Shown: positions 9,303-18,890 of the stretch, in pieces | How positions within the stretch are numbered: position 1 is the first letter of the stretch | Layout of the letters: each line of letters begins with the position of its first letter | Assembly: GCA_963788585.1 (NCBI GenBank) | Contig: CAWBHA010000003.1 | Coordinates: 496,001 to 560,000 of the forward strand | Direction: 5' to 3' | Source of the DNA: Bog-473 sp963788585 | GTDB taxonomy: Bacteria; Actinomycetota; Acidimicrobiia; Acidimicrobiales; RAAP-2 | DNA: 64,000 nucleotides | Notes under the pieces: model-generated | What the model saw: only the letters and a program-made list of their open reading frames with translations | What the model was told of the DNA's origin: nothing | Database searches by the model: none | Position numbers and translations under genes: made by a program

Positions 9303-9362
9303 GTTGGTTCCTGTTCTCCCTGTTCTCTGCGGTTCTCTCGGGGCTCGAAAGGCTCGAAGGCT

Positions 9363-10505
9363 CTAGGCCTTGGCCAGCGCGACGGCGCGGCGGGCGGCGT
9401 CGAGCATGGTGGGCTCGGCGATCAGCGTGGCCGACAGGTGGTCGGCCAGCAGGGCCCGGCCCTGCTCGGCGTTCGTGCCGTCGAGGCGCATGACCACCGG
9501 CGAGCTCAGCGTGACCCGGCTCATCGCCTCGATGATCCCCTTGGCCACCTCGTCCACCCGGGTGATGCCGCCGAAGATGTTGACGAAGATGGACTTGACC
9601 GCCGGGTCGGCGTTGATCACCTCGAGCGCGGCGGCCATCACGTCGGCGTTGGCCCCGCCCCCGATGTCGAGGAAGTTGGCCGCCTCGCCGCCGACCTGGG
9701 TGACCACGTCGAGCGTCGACATGGCCAGGCCGGCACCGTTGGCGATGATGCCGACCGTGCCCGAGAGGCCGATGTAGTTGAGGCCCTTCTCCTTGGCCAT
9801 CTTCTCGCGGGGGTCGACGTCGGAGTCGTCCTCGTACTCCTCCCACTCGGGGTGGCGGAAGGACGCGTTCTCGTCGAGCGTCACCTTGGCGTCGAGCGCG
9901 TGCACCTTGCCCTCGGGCGTGAGGATGAGCGGGTTGATCTCGGCCAGGTCGCAGTCGCCCTCGACGTAGCAGTGGTAGAGGCGCACGAGGAGCGTGGCCG
10001 CCTGCGCCCGCGCCTCGGGGTCGAGGTTGGCCCGGTCCACCCAGGCGCGCGCCGCCTCCTCGCTGAGGCCCGTCACCGGGTCGATGTGCAGCCTGGCGAT
10101 GGCGTCGGGGTTGGTCTCGGCCACCTCTTCGATCTCGACGCCGCCCTCGGCCGAGAGCATGCCGAGATGCAGCTTCGCCGTGCGGTCGAGCGTGAAGCTG
10201 GCGTAGTACTCCTTCGCGATGTCCGACGCGTGCTCGACCCAGAGGCGCTTCACGACGTGGCCCTTGATGTCGAGGCCGAGGATGTTGCCGGCGTGCAGGC
10301 GCACCTCGTCGGCGTCGGCGGCGAGCTTCACGCCGCCCGCCTTGCCCCGGCCCCCGACCTTCACCTGTGCCTTGACCACCACGGGGTAGCCCGCGGCGTC
10401 GGCCTGCTCGACCGCCTCGTCCACGGTGTCGGCCACCCCGCCCGGGGACGTGGGGATGCCGAAGCGGGCGAAGTACTGCTTGCCCTGGTACTCGTAGAGG
10501 TCCAC
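9363..10505 (-). CDS. sucC: Succinyl-CoA synthetase beta subunit (ADP-forming type)
   Basis: Beta subunit of the TCA-cycle succinate-CoA ligase, carrying the ATP-grasp domain. GTG 10505 starts VDLYEYQGKQYFARFGIP and is preceded by AAGGAGACAG. ATP-grasp landmarks are VVKAQVKVGGRGKAGGVKLA, CDLAEINPLIL and, later, the CoA-ligase segment SGTVGIIANGAGLAMSTLD and FVNIFGGITRVDEVA. At 380 residues it is of usual length and intact, unlike its partner sucD, which follows after 60 bases containing repeated AGAACAGG-like words but no terminator. Confidence 0.95.
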   Translation of the reverse strand: MDLYEYQGKQYFARFGIPTSPGGVADTVDEAVEQADAAGYPVVVKAQVKVGGRGKAGGVKLAADADEVRLHAGNILGLDIKGHVVKRLWVEHASDIAKEYYASFTLDRTAKLHLGMLSAEGGVEIEEVAETNPDAIARLHIDPVTGLSEEAARAWVDRANLDPEARAQAATLLVRLYHCYVEGDCDLAEINPLILTPEGKVHALDAKVTLDENASFRHPEWEEYEDDSDVDPREKMAKEKGLNYIGLSGTVGIIANGAGLAMSTLDVVTQVGGEAANFLDIGGGANADVMAAALEVINADPAVKSIFVNIFGGITRVDEVAKGIIEAMSRVTLSSPVVMRLDGTNAEQGRALLADHLSATLIAEPTMLDAARRAVALAKA

Positions 10506-10644
10506 TTGGGTCTCTGTCTCCTTCGTCGGTGCTCGGTCGTCGGTCTGGTCGGTCGTCTGCGTCGGTCTCGGCCTGGCTCTCGATGCGCCGTCGGCCGACG
10601 AGGCGGCCCGGGTCGGGCGGCGCGTGGCGCCGCCGGGTGGGAGT

Positions 10645-11062
10645 TCAGCCCTCGAGGGCCTCCTCGCGCGCATCGAGGGTCTCGGCCAACCAGGTGCCGA
10701 TGGAGTCGAGCGGCGCGCCCGGCGTGAAGACGTGGGCGACGCCCTGCTCCCGGAGCACCGGGATGTCGGCCTCGGGGATGATGCCGCCCACGATCGACGA
10801 GGACGTCCCCCCGTCCGGCGTCGGCGAGCAGCTTGATCACCTTGGGCACCAGCGTGAGATGGGCCCCCGAGAGCAGCGAGAGCCCGACGGCGTCGGCGTC
10901 CTCCTGCACGACGGCCTGCACGACCTGCTCGGGCGTCTGGTGCAGGCCGGTGTAGACCACCTCGAACCCGCTGTCGCGCAGCGCCCGGGCGATGACCTTG
11001 GCCCCCCGGTCGTGACCGTCCAGTCCGGGCTTGGCCACGACCACCCTGTAGGGACGTCTCAT
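10645..11062 (-). CDS. Cobalamin-binding subunit of a methylmalonyl-CoA-mutase-type enzyme (frameshifted here)
   Basis: Stand-alone B12-binding domain, equivalent to the C-terminal domain of methylmalonyl-CoA mutase or the small subunit of related acyl-CoA mutases. ATG 11062 gives RRPYRVVVAKPGLDGHDRGAK, with the base-off D-x-H-x-x-G motif, then GLHQTPEQVVQ, VGLSLLSGAH and, after a one-base break at about 10791-10800, VIVGGIIPEADIP and FTPGAPLDSIGTWL. The 418-base length is 3n+1, giving 138-139 residues when corrected. The catalytic subunit is not in the window. Sitting just upstream of sucCD fits feeding succinyl-CoA into the TCA cycle. Confidence 0.85.
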
Positions 11063-11173
11063 GCGCGACCCAGGATACGGAGGCCCTGGGTGCGGGCGCC
11101 AGATCGGATGGCACCGGGCGCGACGTGCGCCGGTCGCGCGGAGGGCACCTCACGGGGAGGTGTGTTACGTGCC

Positions 11174-11195
11174 GTTCACGCTCCCGTCACCTCCC
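11174..11195 (+). promoter_or_regulatory. Candidate PHO-box-like direct repeat
   Basis: Two adjacent 11-base units, GTTCACGCTCC and CGTCACCTCCC, 140 bases upstream of the secreted binding-protein-like gene. The layout and the GTTCACC-like core resemble the 11-base direct repeats bound by PhoP in actinomycetes. The match is partial, especially in the second unit, and PhoP itself is not in the window, so this is a suggestion only. The rest of the 11063-11334 gap holds no other feature I can support. Confidence 0.3.
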
Positions 11196-11334
11196 GGGAC
11201 ACCGGCCTTGCAGTTTCCTTAAAACCTGACTAAATCTCTCATCTATAGGAACCAAGGCGGCTAACCCACGAGACCGCAGCAAGCGGGACCGTAGGGACTC
11301 AGGACCACAGGAAGACGGAAGGGGCCACAGACCA

Positions 11335-13349
11335 ATGCACGTTCGAACCCTCCACCTGGCACGCGTGCGATCGCCGCCGGAGTCGCCATCGCTGCGGCGT
11401 CGCTGTTCGCGGCCGCGGGTGCGGCGTCGGCCGCCGTCCCCGCCGATCCGCCCGGCGGAGCCACGCCCCTGCCGCCGCATTTCTACAACGGCAACGTCGA
11501 GGGGATCCGCAGCGCCGGCTCCGACACGACCCTGTTCCTGATGCAACGGGTGGGAGACCTCTACACGGGTGCCGGCCTGTACGGCTGCACCCTGAACTCG
11601 AGCGCCGGGCAGACCTTGTACAACTCCTCGGACCCCGCCTCGTCCACCGCCAACGAGGAGGACTACTGCCAGTCGGGCCAGAACGTCTCCACGACCGACG
11701 TCGCCGACAACTGGGACCGCACGGAGGTCACCGAAGGCGTCGACGACATCGGGTCGTCGGCCGGCCAGAGCCAGATCTGCGGCGCGACGCCGACTCCCCT
11801 CCCGGTCGACTTCGTGCGGTCGGCCAAGCCGGTCGGCACGGCCTGCTCCACGCTCGCCGAGGCGGGGTTCGCCAAGGACGCCGTGCCCGTCGTGGCCTAC
11901 CCCATCGACCCGAACGTCTACGGGACCTCGACCACCGCTCCGTACTCGGGGATCAACGGAGGGGTCGTGGGGCCCGTCGCCCTCGGCTGGCTCCCGGGTG
12001 ACCCCACCGGCGGCCCCTACTCCGGGACCAAGCTCAACAACCTCTCGGACAACGACAACGGGGGCGGCGCGTCGAGCACGGCCTACCGGATCTGGTGCGC
12101 CACGGGCACGACCCGGATCACCGACTGGGGCTCGCTGACCAACCTGGGCCCGAACATCGTGATCCCGAACGCCACGGTGGCCAGTGGCTCGACCACGGTC
12201 ACGCTGGCCAGCGCGGTGTTCTCCTCGGTCGCATCCGGCCAGAGCATCACGGGCCCGGACATCCCGAGCGGCACCACGATCTCCTCGATCGGTGGCGGTG
12301 GCACGTCCCTCGTGCTGTCCGCGGCCGCCACGGGCACGAACGCGAACGAGGACCCCCACGTCGGCATCGGGACCACGCTGGCCGAGGGTAACGGCGCGCC
12401 GATCGGCGTCCCGATCCGGGTCATGGGAATCAACACGAACTCCGGGGTCGAATCCACATACGCGTCCTTCGCGGAGAGCGGCGTCGCGAGTGGGGGTTGC
12501 GCGTCCAACATGAACACGAACGCCGCCAGCGACCCCAACCCGGTCACCGACACGGGCAACAACGGGACCGCGCACATCGCGCTGCAGAACAACTCCGACC
12601 AGGTGGACGAGTTCGCGATCGGCGACTTCCCCTCGCCCGACTACGTCGACCAGGCCATCGAGGCGGCTACGACGCTCTACGTCGAGTCCAACGGGGTGTA
12701 CAACACCAACCCCTACGCGGCCGCCGCGACCATCGACGGGACCTCGTACTCCGGCATCAAGATCGAGGAGAACACCACCTCGCCGACGACCGCGACGGAG
12801 CTCACCAACAACTATCCGACCGCCATCACCCTGTTCAACGTGTGGCTGACGAACACCGTCCGTGCCTCCACCGGCGGCTTCGTGAACTGGGTCTGCGACT
12901 CGGACACCGACTTCGAGAAGGGCCTGGACAACACGACGGGGCTCAACTTCGACGCCGAGCTGAGCACGCTGATCTCCACGACGTACGGGTTCCCGCGGCT
13001 GACGGACGAGAGCGCCGCTCCGGCCAAGGGCACACCCGCCGACGGCGTCGCCGCCCCCAACACGACGTGCGCCGCCGGCTTGGCGACCACCGCGACGTCG
13101 GGCTCCGACACCATCACCCTGACCGCAGGCGGCAACTTCCCCGTCGACATCGCGAACGCGGGTGGCCTGGTCGGAGGCGGCAACGTGGTGATCACGAATC
13201 CCGACTTCCCCACCGGCACCTACGTCGTCTCCGGCGAGGGCACGTCCACCCTCACCCTCTCCCAGAGCGCCACGGCGAGCGGGTCCGGGGTCGCCACGAC
13301 CTTCGCCGGCGTACCAGCCGTCACGGCGGTGGCGAACTCGCAGTCGTGA
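11335..13349 (+). CDS. Secreted binding-protein-like protein, paralogue A (frameshift in signal peptide)
   Basis: About 670 residues, secreted. ATG 11335 follows GGAAGGGG; MHVRTLHLA joins, by one missing base near 11361-11366, to AIAAGVAIAAASLFAAAGAAS, an obvious signal peptide. The mature part begins PPHFYNGNVEGIRSAGSDTT, a stretch like the phosphate-binding N-terminus of PstS-type periplasmic proteins. It continues nearly co-linear with the protein at 37794-39806, roughly three quarters identical by eye. Two copies of a beta module (IPSGTTISSIGGGGTSL and a C-terminal counterpart) interrupt and end it. There is no lipobox or C-terminal anchor. It stands alone, convergent with pcrA. It may be a soluble binding protein or an abundant surface-layer-like protein; I cannot decide. 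Confidence 0.7.
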
Positions 13350-13405
13350 GGGTTCGGACCTGACGGTTCCGGCTTGAGAGTTCAGACCTGAGGGTTCAGG
13401 CTTTG
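13350..13405. repeat. Four tandem 14-base degenerate repeats
   Basis: Immediately after the stop of the secreted protein gene come four abutting 14-mers: GGGTTCGGACCTGA, CGGTTCCGGCTTGA, GAGTTCAGACCTGA and GGGTTCAGGCTTTG. The last overlaps the final codons of pcrA, which is convergent. The consensus is roughly GGGTTCNGRCYTGA. This fills the whole intergenic space in place of a conventional hairpin terminator. Confidence 0.75.
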
Positions 13406-15858
13406 CGCAGCGGCGTGGCGGAGAGCAGCAGGTTCTTCTTCCCGACCGTCTCGAAGTTCACGGTGGCCTGGGCCCGCGAGCCCTCGCCCTTGGCCGCGAC
13501 GACGACGCCGCGACCCCAGTGGTCGTGCACCACCTCGTCGCCGGGGACCAGTCCCAGGTCCTCGGCGCCCGTGCTCCCCCGCGCCCCGCTCGGGCCTCCG
13601 GCTGCCGCGGCCGCCGCGCGCGCGGACAGCGGCACCGCCGGCGCGAAGGTCGCCCCTGCGAGGTGCTCGTCGCCCGACAGCGAGTCGTAACCCGTGCCGC
13701 GCCGCGGCGAGCCCAGCCCGACGTCGTCCACCAGGTGCCCGGGCACCTCCGTCACGAAGCGGCTCGGCATGGCGGGCTGTGTGCGGCCCCAGGCGGTGCG
13801 TGACCAGGCGTGCGAGATCGCCAGGTGCTGCCGCGCCCGTGTGATGCCGACGTAGAAGAGCCGCCGCTCCTCCTCGAGCTCGGTCGGCTCGGCCAGCGAG
13901 CGGAAGTGCGGGAAGATCCCCTCCTCCAGGCCCACCACGAAGACGGCCGGGTACTCCAGGCCCTTGGCGGTGTGCAGCGTCATGAGCGACACCCGGGACC
14001 CGTCGCTGTCGAGCTCGTCGGAGTCGGCCACCAGCGCGACCGTCTCCAAGAAGCCCTGCACGTCGTCGAAGTCGCCCGCCTGTGACGCCAGCTCGGCCAG
14101 GTTCTCGATGCGCCCGTCCGCCTCGTGGGTGTGCTCGGCGACCAGCTCGGACAGGTAGCCCGTGCGGTCGGCCACCAGCTGGACGAAGTCGGCCGGGTTG
14201 ACCGTCTGTACCAGCGGGCGCAGCTCGGTCAGGGTCTTGGACAGCTGCTCGGCCCCCCGCAGCGCCTTGGCGCTCAGTCCCGCCTCGGCCGCCCGGTCGA
14301 TGGCCTCGCTGAAGGAGACCTCGTTGACCTGCGCCCAGGCGGCGAGGCGCGCCACCGACGTGTCGCCGATGCCGCGCTTGGGGACGTTCACGATGCGGCG
14401 CGCCGAGACCTCGTCGTCGGGATTGGCCAGGACGCGGACGAAGGCCAGGATGTCCTTGATCTCGCGCCGGTCGTAGAACTTGGCCCCGCCCACCACCTTG
14501 TAGGGGATGCCGGTGAACTTCATGGACGTCTCGAGAGGCAGCGACTGCGCGTTGGTGCGGTAGAAGACGGCGAAGTCGCCCCACGACAGGCCCTCGGACG
14601 CGTGCAGGCGCAGGATCTCGCTCGAGACCCAGGCCGCCTCGTCGCGCTCGTCCTCGGCGCGGTAGCGCCGCACCGGCCCGCCGCCGTCGCCGACCGTGAA
14701 GAGCTCCTTCGGCTGGCGGCCGACGTTGTTGGCGATCACCGCGTTCGCCGCGTCCAGGATGGTCTGCGTCGAGCGGAAGTTCTGCTCCAGCATGATCGTC
14801 GTCACGTTGGGGAAGGCCCGCTCGAACTCCAAGATGTTGCGGATGTCGGCGCCGCGCCAGCGGTAGACGGACTGGTCGGAGTCGCCGACCACGCTCACGT
14901 TGCCGTGCGCCTCGCCGAGGAGCTTCACGATCTCGTTCTGGGCGTGGTTGGTGTCCTGGAACTCGTCGACGAGGATGTGCTGGAACCGGGCCTGGTAGGC
15001 CTCGCGCACGTCGTCGTAGGCCTGCAGCAGGTTGGCCGTGACCATCAAGAGGTCGTCGAAGTCCATGGCGTTGGCCGCGTGGAGACGCTCCTGGTACTGC
15101 ACGTAGACGTCGGCGATGCGCTTGCGGAACGGGTCGGGACCGCTGCCGGCCTCCTCGCGGAAGGTCTCGAAGTCCACCAGCTCCGACTTGGCCTGGCTGA
15201 TCACGCCCTGCACGGCCCGCGAGGGCAGGCGTTTCTGGTCGAAGCCGAGCTCGGCGGTGATCATCTCGATCAGGCGCCGCGAGTCGGTGTCGTCGTAGAC
15301 GGTGAAGGCCGAGCGGTAGCCGAGCCGGTCGGCATTGGCCCGGAGCATGCGCAGGCAGGCCGAGTGGAAGGTGGAGACCCACATCTTCTCGGCCGCCGCT
15401 CCCACGAGGTCGACGACGCGTGCGCGCATCTCGTCCGCCGCCTTGTTGGTGAAGGTGATGGCGAGGATGCCCCACGGCAACGCGTCGCCGGTGGCGAGGA
15501 GGTGCGCGATGCGCCGGGTGAGCACCCGCGTCTTGCCCGACCCGGCGCCGGCGATGATCAGCAGCGGTCCGCCCCGGTGCTCGACGGCGGCGCGCTGGGG
15601 CAGGGTCAGGTCGTCGAGCAGCGCAACGGGGTTGCCCGAGAAGGCGCCGGACCTGGTGGCCGAGCGGCGCCGGCGGCGGCGTCCGTCGTCCGCCCCCTCC
15701 GCGTCCAACGACGGCTCTGCAGCCCCCGCAGCATCGGTCGTCTCGGTCACCTGAGCCGCCCCGGCGGCCGCGGCCGCCCCAACACCCTCGTCAGAGGTGC
15801 CAAAGAGCTGCCCGTTCACGCCGCCGTCGGTCCGGTCGGTCCGGGCCTTCACTCCCAC
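13396..15858 (-). CDS. pcrA: ATP-dependent DNA helicase PcrA/UvrD
   Basis: Superfamily 1A 3'-5' helicase for excision repair and replication. At 820 residues it has a low-complexity N-terminal extension of about 70 residues ending in an RRRRRRS cluster, before the core TLPQRAAVEHRGGPLLIIAG. Walker A is AGAGSGKTRVLTRRI. Other motifs are TFTNKAADEMRARV, the DExQ box LVDEFQDTNHAQ, VVGDSDQSVYRWRGAD, QNFRSTQTIL and VSLMTLHTAKGLEYPAVFV. A C-terminal Tudor-like segment ends the protein (VVHDHWGRGVVVA). ATG 15858 overlaps the end of guaA by 10 bases. Confidence 0.95.
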   Translation of the reverse strand: MGVKARTDRTDGGVNGQLFGTSDEGVGAAAAAGAAQVTETTDAAGAAEPSLDAEGADDGRRRRRRSATRSGAFSGNPVALLDDLTLPQRAAVEHRGGPLLIIAGAGSGKTRVLTRRIAHLLATGDALPWGILAITFTNKAADEMRARVVDLVGAAAEKMWVSTFHSACLRMLRANADRLGYRSAFTVYDDTDSRRLIEMITAELGFDQKRLPSRAVQGVISQAKSELVDFETFREEAGSGPDPFRKRIADVYVQYQERLHAANAMDFDDLLMVTANLLQAYDDVREAYQARFQHILVDEFQDTNHAQNEIVKLLGEAHGNVSVVGDSDQSVYRWRGADIRNILEFERAFPNVTTIMLEQNFRSTQTILDAANAVIANNVGRQPKELFTVGDGGGPVRRYRAEDERDEAAWVSSEILRLHASEGLSWGDFAVFYRTNAQSLPLETSMKFTGIPYKVVGGAKFYDRREIKDILAFVRVLANPDDEVSARRIVNVPKRGIGDTSVARLAAWAQVNEVSFSEAIDRAAEAGLSAKALRGAEQLSKTLTELRPLVQTVNPADFVQLVADRTGYLSELVAEHTHEADGRIENLAELASQAGDFDDVQGFLETVALVADSDELDSDGSRVSLMTLHTAKGLEYPAVFVVGLEEGIFPHFRSLAEPTELEEERRLFYVGITRARQHLAISHAWSRTAWGRTQPAMPSRFVTEVPGHLVDDVGLGSPRRGTGYDSLSGDEHLAGATFAPAVPLSARAAAAAAGGPSGARGSTGAEDLGLVPGDEVVHDHWGRGVVVAAKGEGSRAQATVNFETVGKKNLLLSATPLRKA

Positions 15859-17481
15859 TCGATCGTCCCGGGCGGCTTCGACGTGACGTCGAGTGCCACC
15901 CGGTTCACGCCCTCGACCTCGTTGATGACGCGGGAGGCGATGCGCTCGACCAGGTCGTAGGGCAGCCGGGCCCAGTCCGCCGTCATGGCGTCGTCGCTGG
16001 TGACGGCGCGGATGACGATGGGGTAGGCGTAGGTGCGACCGTCACCCATCACGCCGACCGTCCGCACGGCCGGCAGCACGGCGAAGCTCTGCCACAGCTC
16101 GCGGTAGAGGCCAGCCCGGCGGATCTCCTCGACCACGACGGCGTCGGCCGCCCGCAGGATCTCGGCCCGCTCGGGCGTCACCTCGCCGATGATGCGCACG
16201 GCCAGACCGGGGCCGGGGAAGGGCTGGCGCCACACGATCTCGTGCGGGAGTCCGAGCTCCTCGCCCACGGCGCGCACCTCGTCCTTGAACAGCAGGCGTA
16301 GCGGCTCGACCAATTCGAACTTCAGGTCGTCGGGCAGCCCACCCACGTTGTGGTGCGACTTGATGTTGGCGGCGGTGTCGCTCCCCGACTCGATCACGTC
16401 GGGGTAGAGCGTGCCCTGCACCAGGAAGCGCGGTCCCTCGCCGATGCCAGGTACCTCGCCGTGTCCGCCGTGTCCGCCGTGTACACCCGGTTCGCCGCGT
16501 CCACCGATCCCACTTGTGGCGCCGGCATCCGGCCCGGCGCCGAGGTCCCGCGCCACCTCCTCGAAGATGCGGATGAACAGCTCGCCGATGATCTTGCGCT
16601 TGCGCTCCGGGTCGGTGACCCCCTCCAGCGCGGCGAAGTAGCGGTCCGCCGCCTTCACGTGCACGAGGTCGACCTTGAACTGGCGTCGGAACGTGTCCTC
16701 GACCTGGTCGGCCTCGCCGGCGCGCATCAGGCCGGTGTCGACGAAGACGCACGTGAGCTGGTCCCCCACCGCCTTGTGCACCAGCGCGGCGGCCACGGCC
16801 GAGTCCACCCCGCCGCTCAGCGCGCACAGCACCCGGTCCGAGCCCACCTGGGCGCGGACGGCGTCGACCTGCTGCTCGATGATGGATACGTGCGTCCACC
16901 CCGGCGCGCACCCGCACACGTCCATCAGGAAGTGGTCGAACACCTCGCCGCCCCGGTCGGTGTGCACCACCTCGGGATGGAACTGCAAACCGAAGAGCCC
17001 CCGCGCCGCGTCGTGCATGGCCGCCACCGGTGCGCCGGGTGACGTCGCCGTCGCCACGAACCCGGCCGGCACCTCGGTGATGGCGTCGCCGTGGCTCATC
17101 CACACCGAGGAGGACACCGGCCAGTCCGGGCACAGGGGCGACGAAGCCGTCAGCGACAGCGTGGTGCGGCCGTACTCGCCTTGCCCGGTGCGCGACACCG
17201 TGCCGCCGAGCTGGAGGGCCATCAGCTGCGCGCCATAGCAGAGCCCCAGGACGGGAATGCCGAGCTCGTAGACGCCGGGATCGATGGACGGCGCAGGGAT
17301 CTCGTAGACGGACTTGGGACCGCCGCTGAAGATGATGCCCTTGGGTGCCCGCGCCCTGACCTCCGCAGCCGAGATACTGGCCGGGACGATCTCGGAGTAG
17401 ACGTGCGCCTCGCGGACCCGGCGGGCGATGAGCCGCGGCGTACTGGGCCCCGAAGTCGACGACGAGGACGGTGTCGGTCAC
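15849..17481 (-). CDS. guaA: GMP synthase, glutamine-hydrolysing (one frameshift here; unusual insert)
   Basis: Aminates XMP to GMP. MTDTVLVVDFGAQY reads from 17481; the frame then changes near 17433-17440 by one extra base and continues through the amidotransferase (catalytic Cys in GLCYGAQLMALQLG, His-Glu in LQFHPEVVH), the PP-loop LSGGVDSAVAAALVH and the C-terminal TSKPPGTIEWE. The 1633-base length is 3n+1, restoring 543 residues. Between VARDLG and FLVQGTLYPDVIESG there is an extra segment of about 30 residues, Gly/His-rich (GGHGGHGEVPG), absent from typical GuaA. The gene lies 19 bases after guaB3 and overlaps pcrA. Confidence 0.92.
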
Positions 17482-17500
17482 ACGGCTCCCACGGCGGGGC

Positions 17501-18664
17501 TCAGTGTCCCATCCCCACGCCCTGGGAGCGCTGCAGCGCCTTGCCCTCGGTCTGCAGGGCGGGGGCGATCATGACCTCGGCCTTCTGGAACTCCTTGACC
17601 GTCTCGTAGCCGCACGTCGCCATGGCCGTGCGCAGCGCGCCGAAGAGGTTCATGCGGCCGTCGTTCTCGTGGGCGGGTCCGAGGAGGATCTCGCGCAGCG
17701 AGCCGCGCACCGACGTGCGCACCCGCGCGCCTCGGGGCAGCGTCGGGTGGAAGGTCGCCATGCCCCAGTGGAAGCCGCGGGCGGGCGCCTCGAAGGCGGA
17801 CGACAGCGGCGAGCCGAGCATGACGGCGTCGGCGCCGCAGGCGATGGCCTTGGCGATGTCGCCCCCCTTGGACATGCCCCCGTCGGCGATGACGTGCACG
17901 TAGACGCCGGTCTCGTCGAGGTGGCGCATGCGGGCCCCCGCCACGTCGGCGATCGCCGTGGCCTGGGGCACGCCCAGGCCCAGGACGCCACGCGTCGTGC
18001 AGGCGTTCCCGGGGCCCACGCCGACCAGCACGCCCACCGCGCCGGTCCGCATCAGGTGCAGCCCGGCCTGGTAGGAGGCGCAGCCGCCGACGACGACGGG
18101 GATGTCGAACTCGCGGATGAAGCGCTTGAGGTTGAGCGGCTCCGACGTCTTGGAGACGTGCTCGGCGGACACGACCGTGCCCTGGATCACGAGCAGGTCC
18201 AGCCCCGCCGCCAGGATGGCCGGCGCCAGCGACTCGGTCCGCTGGGGCGTCACCGAGGCGGCGGTGGTGATGCCGGCGTCCTTCATCTGGCGGATGCGCG
18301 CCGTGACCAGCTCGGGGATGATCGGCTCCTGGTACATCTGCTGCATGCGGGCGGTGGCCTTGTCGTCGTCGAGCTCGCGGATCTCGTCGTAGAGCGTCTG
18401 GGGCTCCTCGTAGCGGGTCCAGAGCCCCTCGAGGTTCAGCACCCCCAGTCCGCCGAGGCGCCCGAGCTCGATCGCCGTCGCCGGGCTCATCACCCCGTCC
18501 ATCGCCGCGCCCATCAGTGGCAGCTCGAACTTGTAGGCGTCGATCTCCCAGGAGACGTCGACGTCCTCGGGGTCCCGGGTGCGCCGGCTCGGGACGATCG
18601 CGATGTCGTCGAACCCGTAGGCCCTGCGCCCCGACTTGAAGATGCCGATCTCGATGTCTGCCAC
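17501..18664 (-). CDS. guaB3: GuaB3-family IMP dehydrogenase-related protein
   Basis: TIM-barrel oxidoreductase of the IMPDH/GMP reductase superfamily. GTG 18664 (VADIEIGIFKSGRRAYGFDD) was preferred because GGAGGG lies 8 bases upstream; ATG 18682 would add six residues. Seen are PLMGAAMDGVMSP, the active-site loop GPGNACTTRGVLG with its cysteine, HVIADGGMSKGGDIAKAI and the flap-region FGALRTAMATCGYE. At about 387 residues it lacks the CBS pair of full GuaB, as GuaB3 proteins do. Family members have been reported to act as IMP dehydrogenase; being first in an operon with guaA fits that role. Confidence 0.88.
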   Translation of the reverse strand: MADIEIGIFKSGRRAYGFDDIAIVPSRRTRDPEDVDVSWEIDAYKFELPLMGAAMDGVMSPATAIELGRLGGLGVLNLEGLWTRYEEPQTLYDEIRELDDDKATARMQQMYQEPIIPELVTARIRQMKDAGITTAASVTPQRTESLAPAILAAGLDLLVIQGTVVSAEHVSKTSEPLNLKRFIREFDIPVVVGGCASYQAGLHLMRTGAVGVLVGVGPGNACTTRGVLGLGVPQATAIADVAGARMRHLDETGVYVHVIADGGMSKGGDIAKAIACGADAVMLGSPLSSAFEAPARGFHWGMATFHPTLPRGARVRTSVRGSLREILLGPAHENDGRMNLFGALRTAMATCGYETVKEFQKAEVMIAPALQTEGKALQRSQGVGMGH

Positions 18665-18890
18665 TGGTTCGCCCTCCGGCATTCGTGGGGCCGGTACGGC
18701 TCGACCACCACACCGGCCTGTCTAGGTCTTGCGAACGCCGGGCCGACACGCCGACGATCCTTCATCCTACTCCGCCGCTGCCGCGTCCCAGGCTCTCCGG
18801 AGGCACGGAAATCGGCCGGACGGCCCGCCGCCGGTGCCCGCCGGACCGCTTCGGGCGAACAGGCCCGGTGCCCGGTGCCAGACTCGCACC

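Noticed and set aside
8607..10727. 706-codon plus-strand open frame across sucD, sucC and the B12 subunit
   Set aside because: High GC keeps antisense frames open. It crosses three known genes in antisense and has no recognisable motif.
14125..15960. 611-codon plus-strand frame opposite pcrA
   Set aside because: Shadow of the helicase: composition is Val/Arg/Gly/Asp-rich without structure, and pcrA motifs are complete on the other strand.
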